Positions 15,481 through 21,739 of a stretch of 21,917 nt of DNA are shown here, piece after piece (position 1 is the first letter of the stretch; the number at the start of each line of letters is the position of its first letter). The notes beneath the pieces were generated by a model. The model ran no database searches and was not told the origin of the DNA. It saw only the letters and a program-made list of their open reading frames with translations. The position numbers and the translations under genes were made by a program. Source of the stretch: Candidatus Thorarchaeota archaeon (GTDB lineage: Archaea; Asgardarchaeota; Thorarchaeia; Thorarchaeales; Thorarchaeaceae); assembly GCA_020355105.1 (NCBI GenBank), contig CP070658.1, positions 2,387,881 through 2,409,797 of the forward strand, in the 5' to 3' direction.

Positions 15481-15831
15481 TTACTCCTCCTTCTTCTTGG
15501 TGACGCCTACTACTACACAAGATACGGTCTTGCTTATGGGACGACACTCTGCAGTCTTGACAGTGTCCCCGACGCTGACATCAATACAGGGCGGAAGATG
15601 GGCGTGTTTCTTGGATCTCCGTCGTTCATACCTCGCGTATTTCTTGATTAGACTGAGATAGTCTTGCTGGAATGTGATGGTACCGTGCATCTTTACACTA
15701 GTTACAGTACCCTCCCTTACTCCACCTCTAACTGAGAGGTTCCCATGAAATGGACAGTGTGAGTCCTCACAGACTCTTTCTGGTGGTTCCACATTCGGTA
15801 TGCCGATGTTGCGTACTTTCGTCTTAGACAT
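15481..15831 (-). CDS. rps17: 30S ribosomal protein S17 (uS17)
   Basis: uS17 is a primary 16S rRNA binder. The 116-aa product has the archaeal N-terminal insert with CEDSHCPFHGNLSVRG, the OB-fold core GTVTSVKMHGTITFQQDYLSLIKKYARYERRRSKKHAHLPPC, and the VSVGDTVKTAECRPISKTVSCVVV strand pair. ATG 15831 lies 3 bases after the Rpp29 stop. Its last codons supply the uL14 ribosome binding site. Confidence 0.97.
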   Translation of the reverse strand: MSKTKVRNIGIPNVEPPERVCEDSHCPFHGNLSVRGGVREGTVTSVKMHGTITFQQDYLSLIKKYARYERRRSKKHAHLPPCIDVSVGDTVKTAECRPISKTVSCVVVGVTKKKEE

Positions 15832-15834
15832 TGA

Positions 15835-16119
15835 CTACCATCTCCGACTTTGGCGCTTCTTCAGTCTATCATCAGGAGTCCCTTTCAACAGGCGTCCATC
15901 GACTCTTACAACCGTCGAATCATTGAGTTTCAAGTCGAATACACAGGCACTCTTTGGCAATCTGATTACCCCTCTCTTTGTCGACAGGTGTATCATCTCT
16001 CTTGACTCATGCTCGATGACACCTCTTCTGGATACATGCCCTTTGTCTGTAGAGTTCACGACATGAGCGTGAAGCCCTATGATTTCGTGTCTTGTCAGAA
16101 ATGCTGGGGAAATCTTCAT
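15835..16119 (-). CDS. rnp1: RNase P protein component 1 (Rpp29/Pop4)
   Basis: Rpp29 is a protein subunit of archaeal RNase P. With Rpp21 it binds the specificity side of the RNA and improves substrate recognition. The 94-aa product has the Sm-like barrel features: HEIIGLHAHVVNSTDKGHVSRRGVIEHESREMIHL, then RGVIRLPKSACVFDLKL and VRVDGRLLKGTPDDRLKKR. ATG 16119 overlaps the uL29 stop (ATGA). In many archaea a SUI1 gene lies between these two; it is absent here. The RNA partner is encoded at 599-948. Confidence 0.95.
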   Translation of the reverse strand: MKISPAFLTRHEIIGLHAHVVNSTDKGHVSRRGVIEHESREMIHLSTKRGVIRLPKSACVFDLKLNDSTVVRVDGRLLKGTPDDRLKKRQSRRW

Positions 16120-16328
16120 TTCTGGCTTTCACGCTCCATCTCGCTTTCAATGGTCAGGATTCTTGCAATGGCTTTCCTAACGTTTCTGATTCTGAATGGG
16201 TTCTGAGTTCCTCCACCCGTCGCATGTTGAATCCTGATCTCGGCGAGTTCGTTGTAGAGGTCCTCGAGTCTCTTCTGACGCTCCGCTGGAGTAAGTTTGC
16301 GAATGTCCTTTGCAGTGAGTCGTGCCAT
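16116..16328 (-). CDS. rpl29: 50S ribosomal protein L29 (uL29)
   Basis: uL29 lies at the polypeptide exit tunnel and helps form the docking site for SRP and the translocon. The 70-aa product is a two-helix hairpin: LTAKDIRKLTPAERQKRLEDLYNELAEIRIQHATGGGTQNPFRIRNVRKAIARILTIESE read in order, with the typical GGGTQNP turn. ATG 16328 is 2 bases after the uS3 stop, and the stop overlaps Rpp29. Confidence 0.96.
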   Translation of the reverse strand: MARLTAKDIRKLTPAERQKRLEDLYNELAEIRIQHATGGGTQNPFRIRNVRKAIARILTIESEMERESQK

Positions 16329-16330
16329 GT

Positions 16331-17236
16331 CTATTCCTCCGTTTTGTCAAGATCCTCTATCTCTTCCAGCTCCTTCAGGGCCTCCTCAGTATCAGAAACA
16401 GAAGGAGCTTCTTTCTCCTCGACTGGTTCCTCGCCAGGTTCAGCGGTTTCTGGTTCGTCCTCAGGCACATCCTCTGGTTTGATGACTTCCTCGACTAGCT
16501 CGAGCCCATCTAGCTCTTCGAGCTCTCGAAGTTCCTCAATATCCGTGATTCCCTCGAGTCCTTCCTTGACCTCTTCCTCAATCACAACCTCCTCTTCTTC
16601 AACCCTCTTGAGGACATCCGGCTCTTCCACTTTTCGTGGCTTCGGCGGCTTGATGTTTATCACTCCTGGGAGCTTGGCGTCCGGTCGCATGATTCTTACC
16701 TTGACACCAATGACCCCGGGTTTCAAAATCGCGATATCATCTGCTTCATCGACGAATAGGTCAGCAGGTTCCCCGGTCTTGGCAACGGTGGCCTGTTTGA
16801 ACTTCTGATATCTTGCTCTCCTGCTTGAGAGCTTTCCCTTGACAATTATCTCACAGCCCAAAGCTCCTGCACGCATCACACGTCTGAGAATCCAATACGC
16901 CATTCTTCGGAATCGGACGCCGCGTTCAAGCTGTCTTGCCAGTCTTGAGGCCATCACTTGGGCGTTCAACCACGGATTCTCAATCTCACTTACTTCCACC
17001 TGGACGTTCTGAACGCCAAATTCTGACTCGAGAATCTCAGTCAGTTCCCTGATCTTTGATCCTCTGCGTCCAATAACGACACCAGGTCGAGAGGCATGAA
17101 TTATGACCTCTGTCTTCATTGGCATCTTGCGAATCTCAACGCCGCCGTATCCTGCGGAGTTCAGTTCTCGTGCCAGGAACTCATCAATCTTGAGTCTGCG
17201 TGAGTTTTGATCAATGAAGTACTTGACCGCCGACAT
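16331..17236 (-). CDS. rps3: 30S ribosomal protein S3 (uS3) with acidic C-terminal extension
   Basis: uS3 forms part of the mRNA entry site. Residues 1-200 are the usual protein: a KH domain with the GRRG loop at 56-59 (RPGVVIGRRGSKIRELTEIL), then LARQLERGVRFRRMAYWILRRVMRAGALGCEIIVKGKL, and IGVKVRIMRPDAKLPG. Residues about 201-301 are a Glu-rich tail containing repeated EEL/LEE-type patterns, probably disordered or coiled. Some archaeal S3 proteins have short acidic tails, but about 100 residues is long. ATG 17236 is 1 base after the uL22 stop. Confidence 0.96.
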   Translation of the reverse strand: MSAVKYFIDQNSRRLKIDEFLARELNSAGYGGVEIRKMPMKTEVIIHASRPGVVIGRRGSKIRELTEILESEFGVQNVQVEVSEIENPWLNAQVMASRLARQLERGVRFRRMAYWILRRVMRAGALGCEIIVKGKLSSRRARYQKFKQATVAKTGEPADLFVDEADDIAILKPGVIGVKVRIMRPDAKLPGVINIKPPKPRKVEEPDVLKRVEEEEVVIEEEVKEGLEGITDIEELRELEELDGLELVEEVIKPEDVPEDEPETAEPGEEPVEEKEAPSVSDTEEALKELEEIEDLDKTEE

Positions 17237-17237
17237 T

Positions 17238-17699
17238 CTAGATCACTTCCTCCAATACCACTTCTACGTGTGATGTGTTTTCGAAGTAGGGGGAGCTTCT
17301 ACCGAATGCACGCTCAATGTATTTCTTGTAGGTGCGTCCTCTGCTGGTTGCGGCGTGGATGATTCTGAGTCTATCAATGTCGAGACCCTTGTTGTCGGCA
17401 TTGGCTTCTGCGTTTCTCAGAACCTTCAGGATGTGCTGAGACGCTTTGACGGGATGTCCTCCGGCAGCCCATTTCACTCCTGCGTGGTGTCCTCTCTTCC
17501 TCTTATGGCGTCTGTATGGAATCCACGCTTTCTCCTCAATGACATTCTCAAGGAGTCCGATGGCCTTGTCTAGCATGAGGCCGCGTATGGCATTGCAGAT
17601 CTCTCGGCAATGCTTTGGTGAACATCGCATGTTGCGGCCGCTAGCAACTGAGGTCTTGTCCGGATCAATGCCTATGATTGAGTAGCCATACGTTGGCAT
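17238..17699 (-). CDS. rpl22: 50S ribosomal protein L22 (uL22)
   Basis: uL22 lines the peptide exit tunnel. The 153-aa product has SGRNMRCSPKHCREICNAIRGLMLDKAIGLLENVI, RRHKRKRGHHAGVKWAAGGHPVKASQHILKVLRNAEANADNKGLD, and HAATSRGRTYKKYIERAFGRSSP, as in other archaea. ATG 17699 has AAGTGA 7 bases upstream. It is the first gene of the operon here: no uS19 precedes it, and a 243-base leader/intergenic region lies upstream. Confidence 0.96.
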   Translation of the reverse strand: MPTYGYSIIGIDPDKTSVASGRNMRCSPKHCREICNAIRGLMLDKAIGLLENVIEEKAWIPYRRHKRKRGHHAGVKWAAGGHPVKASQHILKVLRNAEANADNKGLDIDRLRIIHAATSRGRTYKKYIERAFGRSSPYFENTSHVEVVLEEVI

Positions 17700-17942
17700 A
17701 TCGACTCACTTCCAGTGCTCTAACTACAGTGACCTGACTCCCGAAGGGTCAAGTTTCTGTTTCACGCTCAACAACCACTCCAGAACCAACCGGCACACGT
17801 CTGCAGGCAGACTCTGCGCGTAGAACTAGAGGCCTGCACTGAATCCATTTATTCTGAAACAGTCGTCATGCAAGAGCGACTGATGTCCGCCTGAGAAGTT
17901 CCAATTTAAACATTCCGAAACAAATCATTTTTCGTCAATGAT
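17700..17942 (-). promoter_or_regulatory. Leader and promoter region of the uL22 operon
   Basis: No gene is visible in these 243 bases. Two A/T-rich TATA candidates occur on the minus strand: TGTTTAAATTG near 17902-17912 and AGAATAAATGG near 17847-17857. They would give leaders of roughly 120-180 bases. Within the leader a hairpin TGACCC-TTCG-GG(A)GTCA (17751-17735) has a UUCG-type tetraloop. Its TGACC arm can instead pair with GGTCA at 17734-17730, so two mutually exclusive structures are possible. Ribosomal protein feedback control is a guess. Confidence 0.4.
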
Positions 17943-18332
17943 TCAGGGGTTGTCACCGAATTCGGCCGTGACACGCTTCAGCACAGGTGTTGTAATGGAC
18001 CTCTCAATCAAGTCAATTCCGGATCTAGTCATTGTCGCCTTGATAAAGTGCACCCCGGCAGACCTCACGTAAACAAGCCCTTTCCCCTTCAGATTCTCCA
18101 GACTTGCCAACACGATCTGAGTAATCTCGTCGTCGGTGAGTTCTATGCCTTTGCCTGGAGTCTGAAGGGTTTCGCACATCTTCAAGACTGTTCTCATGCT
18201 ACTGAGCTGCCTTCTCTTGCTGTCGTATGGATTTGAGTAAAGCCATAGGAGAACGATGAGGTCAACAACCTCGAGACCGAGGTCTGGGTTACTCTGAAGG
18301 GTTCTCTTTGCGACAAGCTCCACAATTGGCAT
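17943..18332 (-). CDS. Hypothetical protein, probable winged helix
   Basis: I do not recognise the family. The 129-aa product is predominantly helical. The C-terminal half (ELTDDEITQIVLASLENLKGKGLVYVRSAGVHFIKATMTRSGIDLIERS) resembles a winged helix: a helix pair, then a short beta wing ending in a T..G..LI helix, common in archaeal regulators. Of three clustered starts (GTG 18341, ATG 18338, ATG 18332), ATG 18332 has the best spacing (9 bases) to GAGGT. It lies between the zinc-ribbon gene and the uL22 operon on the same strand; 48 bases separate it from the gene upstream. Confidence 0.7.
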   Translation of the reverse strand: MPIVELVAKRTLQSNPDLGLEVVDLIVLLWLYSNPYDSKRRQLSSMRTVLKMCETLQTPGKGIELTDDEITQIVLASLENLKGKGLVYVRSAGVHFIKATMTRSGIDLIERSITTPVLKRVTAEFGDNP

Positions 18333-18380
18333 GCACATCACACCTCAGATAGACCAATCGCTATTCAATCAATCGCATAG

Positions 18381-19097
18381 TCACACTAGACTAACCCTTC
18401 CCGGATTTGGTTCATAGAGTAGCCCTCTCTTCATCAGACGGTCTAGAGACATCTCAATTGAGCTCTTTGAAACCCCCTGATTTTGAAAATGTTCTACAAT
18501 CTCTGTGACACTTGCATTGCCGCCTAATCTGTCAAGGAAAGCCAAGATCTCTTTGGAGGCATCAATGGTAGTAGTCGGCATCTGAGTTTCTTCTACAGCA
18601 GTGGGCAGGAGCTTGACTGTCCAAGGCTTGGGGAATATCAGTACACCTTGGTTCGAAAGCTTGTTGATTTGCTCCTCAACCCATTGCCAGTTCAATTGGT
18701 GTTTTGGAGCCAATTGAGCCAGCCTATCAAGAGTGCACGGATTATCCTTTGCTTCTGCTTCTAGTAGCCGCATGAGTCTTCCCATCTTACCCGCAGAAGA
18801 TGGACTCTCATCAGTTTCCATCAGACGCTGCGAGTCTATCACTTCGGAAGGTAGGAGCTCGCGCAGTTTCTCTCTACTTTTCTCAACAGCGCGATGGAAC
18901 TTGTCACCGCCTCTTGCAGCATTGAATTCTCTAACGGCACCTGCGGCAATCTCTCCGGATTCAAACACTGCCTGAGAGGTCTTTGATATGTTGATGATAT
19001 GCCCGCAGTAGCTACACCTCCGGCGTTTCTGAGTCACGGGAGCTGAAGTGAAGTTCTTGCATTTCGGACACATGAACACAAGAAACGGCTTCGACAT
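18381..19097 (-). CDS. Zinc-ribbon/winged-helix protein, possible transcription regulator
   Basis: The 238-aa product begins with a zinc ribbon: CPKC at residues 10-13 and CSYC at 28-31, similar to DUF1922-type ribbons. A charged helical section (60-95) follows, then two regions resembling winged helices: about 105-165 (LMRLLEAEAKDN...LDRLAQLAPKHQLNWQWVEEQINKLSNQGVLIFPKP) and about 180-235 (EILAFLDRLGGNASVTEIVEHFQNQGVSKSSIEMSLDRLMKRGLLYEPNPG). The latter resembles the winged helix at the end of archaeal MCM. ATG 19097 follows GAGGAGG; GTG 19130 is an alternative. It is divergent from a ferredoxin gene, with palindromes between them that it might bind. The exact family is unknown to me. Confidence 0.75.
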   Translation of the reverse strand: MSKPFLVFMCPKCKNFTSAPVTQKRRRCSYCGHIINISKTSQAVFESGEIAAGAVREFNAARGGDKFHRAVEKSREKLRELLPSEVIDSQRLMETDESPSSAGKMGRLMRLLEAEAKDNPCTLDRLAQLAPKHQLNWQWVEEQINKLSNQGVLIFPKPWTVKLLPTAVEETQMPTTTIDASKEILAFLDRLGGNASVTEIVEHFQNQGVSKSSIEMSLDRLMKRGLLYEPNPGRVSLV

Positions 19098-19143
19098 TAG
19101 TCCACGGGCCTCCTCTAATAGGTTTCCCACTTTGCTATTTAAT

Positions 19144-19187
19144 ACCGACTCTCAATAAACACATGAATATCGTTATATTCAGTCGGT
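19144..19187. promoter_or_regulatory. Divergent promoter region with nested inverted repeats
   Basis: This lies between the divergent zinc-ribbon gene and ferredoxin gene. An outer inverted repeat ACCGACT (19144-19150) and AGTCGGT (19181-19187) is perfect over 7 bases. Inside it is a second perfect palindrome, GAATAT-CGTT-ATATTC (19165-19180). TATA candidates overlap both: GTTTATTGAG on the minus strand (19151-19160) and GTTATATTC on the plus strand (19172-19180). Both fit starts about 25 bases away, near 19130 and 19203. The layout looks like a regulator-binding site controlling both genes. Confidence 0.5.
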
Positions 19188-19214
19188 GAAGTTGAGGGCT
19201 TGGAGACCCCACCT

Positions 19215-19436
19215 ATGCCAAAGTCGGCCCGCGAAATTGTGATTGATTACAGGCTTTGCAAGGGCTGCCACATCTGTATCTCTGTGTGTCCACATGACGT
19301 CTTGAACAAGTCGAGTGAGATGGACAATCGCGGGTTCTTCCTACCTGTTGTTGTTGATCTGAAAGCCTGCAAAGTCTGTGGTCTGTGCGAGCTGGAATGC
19401 CCTGATTTCGCGATTTGTGTCAGCCCCGATGAGTAG
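19215..19436 (+). CDS. korD: 2[4Fe-4S] ferredoxin, KorD-like (2-oxoacid:ferredoxin oxidoreductase delta)
   Basis: The 73-aa product has two cluster-binding motifs, CKGCHICISVCP and CKVCGLCELECP, each CxxCxxCxxxCP. The spacing and the words PHDVLNKS, GFFLPVVVDLKACKVCGLCELECPDFAI match the delta subunit (KorD) of 2-oxoglutarate ferredoxin oxidoreductases, which passes electrons from the enzyme to ferredoxin. No korA/B/C genes follow, so it is an orphan here and may serve another oxidoreductase. ATG 19215 is preceded by GGAG with 8-base spacing; TTG 19200 is an alternative. Confidence 0.88.
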   Translation: MPKSAREIVIDYRLCKGCHICISVCPHDVLNKSSEMDNRGFFLPVVVDLKACKVCGLCELECPDFAICVSPDE

Positions 19437-19534
19437 GCCATCCTTTTACGAACCGGACCGTGAGATTCCATAATACATGAACTAAAATGCCTTCAACGAT
19501 ATATGAAGAAGTCCAGTCAGAAACAGAGTGAGGT

Positions 19535-20110
19535 ATGCAATTGGAAAACCCAGAGATTCGTGTTCTTCTGGAGCTGCGGAGGGAGCTAGATGAGCAACTG
19601 TCAGAGCTAGCAAAGAAGGTCGAGAAGCTCCAAGCATACATTCAGGCTCTTGATTCGATGATTGGAACGAGTAGCTTCGTCACCGCAGATACGGCTGTAT
19701 CAAGAGCGGAAGAGAAGACGTCCCCGGCAGCCGCTCCTAGCACCTCTGAGATCGAGTACGACCGCCCTGTGACTGTAATGAATAAGGCACGCGACTTGGA
19801 GTTGGCAACGATTGATGTGGATGGACAGACTCTCACCATCATACCTGCTCCCCACGCCATCTATGACATAAAACGAGGCGCGTTTGCCCGATTCTTTGTA
19901 GAGCGTATATTGGGCAAGCTGCAAGAGGAAGACCGTCACAAAGTTGAGAATGGAGAGATTGAATGGGAGCAGGCATTCGACTTTGAGGTTCGTGCCGAGG
20001 ATGGCATACTTCAGGAGATGACAATTCGCAATTACGGCGATGACGACAGGTTTGGCGAAATACAGCGGGCTCTGAGATGGGCCCTGGAAAAGGTATATCG
20101 TGCACGTTGA
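19535..20110 (+). CDS. Hypothetical protein with N-terminal coiled coil
   Basis: I do not recognise this 191-aa protein. Residues 8-45 (LLELRRELDEQLSELAKKVEKLQAYIQALDSMI) form a clear coiled coil. A low-complexity Ala/Ser/Glu linker follows (about 50-70), then a C-terminal domain (about 88-190) with TLTIIPAPHAIYDIKRGAFARFFVERILGKLQEEDR and ILQEMTIRNYGDDDRFGEIQRALRWALEKVYRAR, which looks like a compact alpha/beta domain. ATG 19535 is right after GTGAGGT with no spacer, while TTG 19541 has a 7-base spacer, so the true start may be TTG. A TATA-like CGATATATG lies near 19497-19505. There is no signal peptide or membrane segment. Confidence 0.75.
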   Translation: MQLENPEIRVLLELRRELDEQLSELAKKVEKLQAYIQALDSMIGTSSFVTADTAVSRAEEKTSPAAAPSTSEIEYDRPVTVMNKARDLELATIDVDGQTLTIIPAPHAIYDIKRGAFARFFVERILGKLQEEDRHKVENGEIEWEQAFDFEVRAEDGILQEMTIRNYGDDDRFGEIQRALRWALEKVYRAR

Positions 20111-20137
20111 GAGCGCCAACGTCAACTCACCTTGTTT
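20104..20137 (+). terminator. Possible terminator hairpin
   Basis: ACGTTG-AGAGCGC-CAACGT is a perfect 6-base-pair stem overlapping the stop codon of the preceding gene, followed by a short T-run (TTGTTTT) at 20132-20137. It is weak by length, but placed where a transcript end is expected before the next promoter (TATA-like GTATTAATG at 20150-20158). Confidence 0.35.
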
Positions 20138-20215
20138 TCCGGTGCAAAAGTATTAATGTGAGTCCCAACACCACTGGCTCGTCTTCCGCGGTTTTATTGA
20201 GGAGCGCCATGGACC

Positions 20216-20836
20216 TTGTCCCGTTTTGAGAAGAGCATGGTGGTAAATCCACAGGTGATTGTATCTGTGATTAGAGATGCCCATGAGTTCTACGTGGAGA
20301 ACAAGATTGACGAGCGCTATCAGAACATAGCGCTGGACCTGGTGCGACGATATGTGTCACAGGAAGGCACGCCTCGTGAGGGTGATCCTCTCTACGGAGC
20401 CTCTTTGTATGTAGTGACCCGGCATCCGTGGAGTCATCCAAATCCTCTTACTAAGACCGAGTTTGCCTCTAGACTCAGGATGAAGGAGTCTAGTCTTGAG
20501 TGGTACACCGACAGTATCATCGAGAAGCTTGGATTCGTAGTTCTATACGATAGTAGCCGCAATCCATTCTATGTCGATCCTCAAGGTACTATAATGAGTG
20601 TTATCGATTCAATCGTGATTGGCAGTGTTGGTGAGGAGGTTGTCCAAGGAGTCGTCAAGAGCAGCGCAGTGTCTCCGCACGCATTGGCTGACAAGATTGT
20701 TGACAAGCTCTGCAGTGTCGTAAAGGTTGTCCCTCATACCTTTGAACATGAGCTGCATCGTCTTGTACAGCGTAAGATAGAGGAAGAAAGCAAGCGGCTG
20801 CTAGACCAGCTTGAAGGAGATAGAGAGTCGGTCTAG
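20216..20836 (+). CDS. Hypothetical protein, possible cyclin/TFIIB-like fold
   Basis: The 206-aa protein is all-helical in appearance. Residues about 30-125 carry a pattern reminiscent of a cyclin-box repeat: YQNIALDLVRRYVSQEG, an A-S-L-Y-V-V-T-R-H-P segment, PLTKTEFASRLRMKESSLEWYTDSIIEKLGF. This resembles the second repeat of TFIIB-type proteins (the KTE...A..L....SL......LGF spacing), but no zinc ribbon is present and I cannot confirm it. The C-terminus (170-205) is charged and coiled-coil-like. The start is TTG 20216 (GAGGAG 11 bases upstream) or ATG 20237. A nearby ATG at 20209 is out of frame and stops after six codons. The stop interlocks with the DUF211 stop. Confidence 0.72.
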   Translation: MSRFEKSMVVNPQVIVSVIRDAHEFYVENKIDERYQNIALDLVRRYVSQEGTPREGDPLYGASLYVVTRHPWSHPNPLTKTEFASRLRMKESSLEWYTDSIIEKLGFVVLYDSSRNPFYVDPQGTIMSVIDSIVIGSVGEEVVQGVVKSSAVSPHALADKIVDKLCSVVKVVPHTFEHELHRLVQRKIEEESKRLLDQLEGDRESV

Positions 20837-21156
20837 GTGTTCTCTGGCTGGAGAGTGACCTCCTCCACAAATCGCTTCCCCGCGACTACCTGATCTATTG
20901 AGTGGATCACAGCACCCGCTTGTTCAAGGATTTCCTTGATAGATTCGTACTGCAGGTCATCACCCTCTAGAGTGATGGTGATGCTCTCTGTGTTCTGGTC
21001 CACTTCTTTCAGAGATATATTCAACCCATTCACGTTCTCATCTCTTGAGAGCATGAGGGCAAGGTCAGTGAGCCTAGGTGTGTGAGGCTTCAGCACGTCA
21101 AGAACTATTCTTCTGATGCCTTGAGGCAATAATCCCATACTCCGAAATTGACTCAT
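20833..21156 (-). CDS. DUF211 protein
   Basis: DUF211 is a small archaeal family of unknown function with a ferredoxin-like fold; some crystal structures exist. The 107-aa product has IRRIVLDVLKPHTPRLTDLALMLSRDENVNGLNISLKEVDQNTESITITLEGDDLQYESIKEILEQAGAVIHSIDQVVAGK, read in order, covering the whole domain. ATG 21156 has no clear ribosome binding site; a TATA-like GTTTAACA at 21194-21201 would give a leader of about 16 bases. Its stop codon overlaps the stop of the convergent gene within CTAG. Confidence 0.9.
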   Translation of the reverse strand: MSQFRSMGLLPQGIRRIVLDVLKPHTPRLTDLALMLSRDENVNGLNISLKEVDQNTESITITLEGDDLQYESIKEILEQAGAVIHSIDQVVAGKRFVEEVTLQPENT

Positions 21157-21308
21157 TGGTCTGATTACTCTGCCACATCGTCTAGAAGACTCCTGTTAAA
21201 CCTTACGTCTCAGCACTTCAAGGAGTCATGGTCTTAGCGCGACCTCTTCATCGTGCAAATTCGTTCTCACACTTCCAGACCGTACTCACAGGTGATTATC
21301 GTCCGAAG

Positions 21309-21328
21309 CCTTATATCACTGATATATA
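21309..21328 (+). promoter_or_regulatory. A/T-rich promoter candidate for the 21388 gene
   Basis: The plus strand reads CCTTATATCACTGATATATA, two TATA-like words 10 bases apart. The second would start transcription near 21350, about 38 bases before the TTG. The remainder of 21157-21387 shows no gene I can support. Confidence 0.5.
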
Positions 21329-21387
21329 CAATGAGCCAGTAGTCCTCTACCTAAGACACACGCCGGGACAAGGTAAGGGAAGCAGAC

Positions 21388-21705
21388 TTGAAGCAAGAGC
21401 GACTCACACGACAACCTTCTGAAGATGCATCAGTTTCTGGTAAGAAGGCTCGAGCACTCCGAACCAAGACCAATTCTACACGCCACATCGAAATCAACCT
21501 TGCTGACTTCAAGACTCACCCACTCTGGGACATTCTTGTTGAAACTGCTAGAGAGAACCCACGCTACGCTAGTCTGACAGGATACACCAGGGAAATCATA
21601 CTGGCAAAGACTCCTGATATCAGTCCGCAAGAACTAGCTGGTCGGCTCTCTGTCACTCTTGGGGAGTCAATCGTTATTCTGGATGATGCAAAGTCAGAGG
21701 AATGA
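21388..21705 (+). CDS. Hypothetical small protein
   Basis: I do not recognise this 105-aa product. The first 30 residues are basic and low-complexity; the rest is a compact helical domain (HIEINLADFKTHPLWDILVETARENPRYASLTGYTREIILAKTPDISPQELAGRLSVTLGESIVIL). The ISPQELAGRLSVTLGESIVIL end resembles the last part of short helix-turn-helix-like domains. The start is TTG with AAGGGA about 8 bases upstream. It is 34 bases before hypD on the same strand, so it may be in the same unit as hydrogenase maturation genes. Confidence 0.65.
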   Translation: MKQERLTRQPSEDASVSGKKARALRTKTNSTRHIEINLADFKTHPLWDILVETARENPRYASLTGYTREIILAKTPDISPQELAGRLSVTLGESIVILDDAKSEE

Positions 21706-21723
21706 GAGAGAGTCTAGAAGAGC

Positions 21724-21734
21724 TTTCTTTTATG
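21724..21734 (+). promoter_or_regulatory. Possible TATA box for hypD
   Basis: TTTCTTTTATG lies about 30 bases before a likely transcript start near 21757, which would leave a leader of only about 10 bases to ATG 21767/21770. It is weak, because the word is T-rich rather than a TATA consensus, and the gene could also be read through from the upstream small gene. Confidence 0.35.
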
Positions 21735-21739
21735 TGGGC

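Noticed and set aside
17700..17942. A tRNA or the missing uS19 gene in the gap before uL22
   Set aside because: I looked for T-loop sequence and for S19 motifs on both strands and found neither.
20209..20229. Short ATG frame (six codons) right after GAGGAG, possibly a leader peptide
   Set aside because: Very short frames occur by chance and the spacer is only 4 bases; kept only as a note on the start of the 20216 gene.
21228..21422. Plus-strand frame of 64 codons before the 21388 gene
   Set aside because: No family features, no well-spaced ribosome binding site, and it overlaps the promoter candidate and the next gene.
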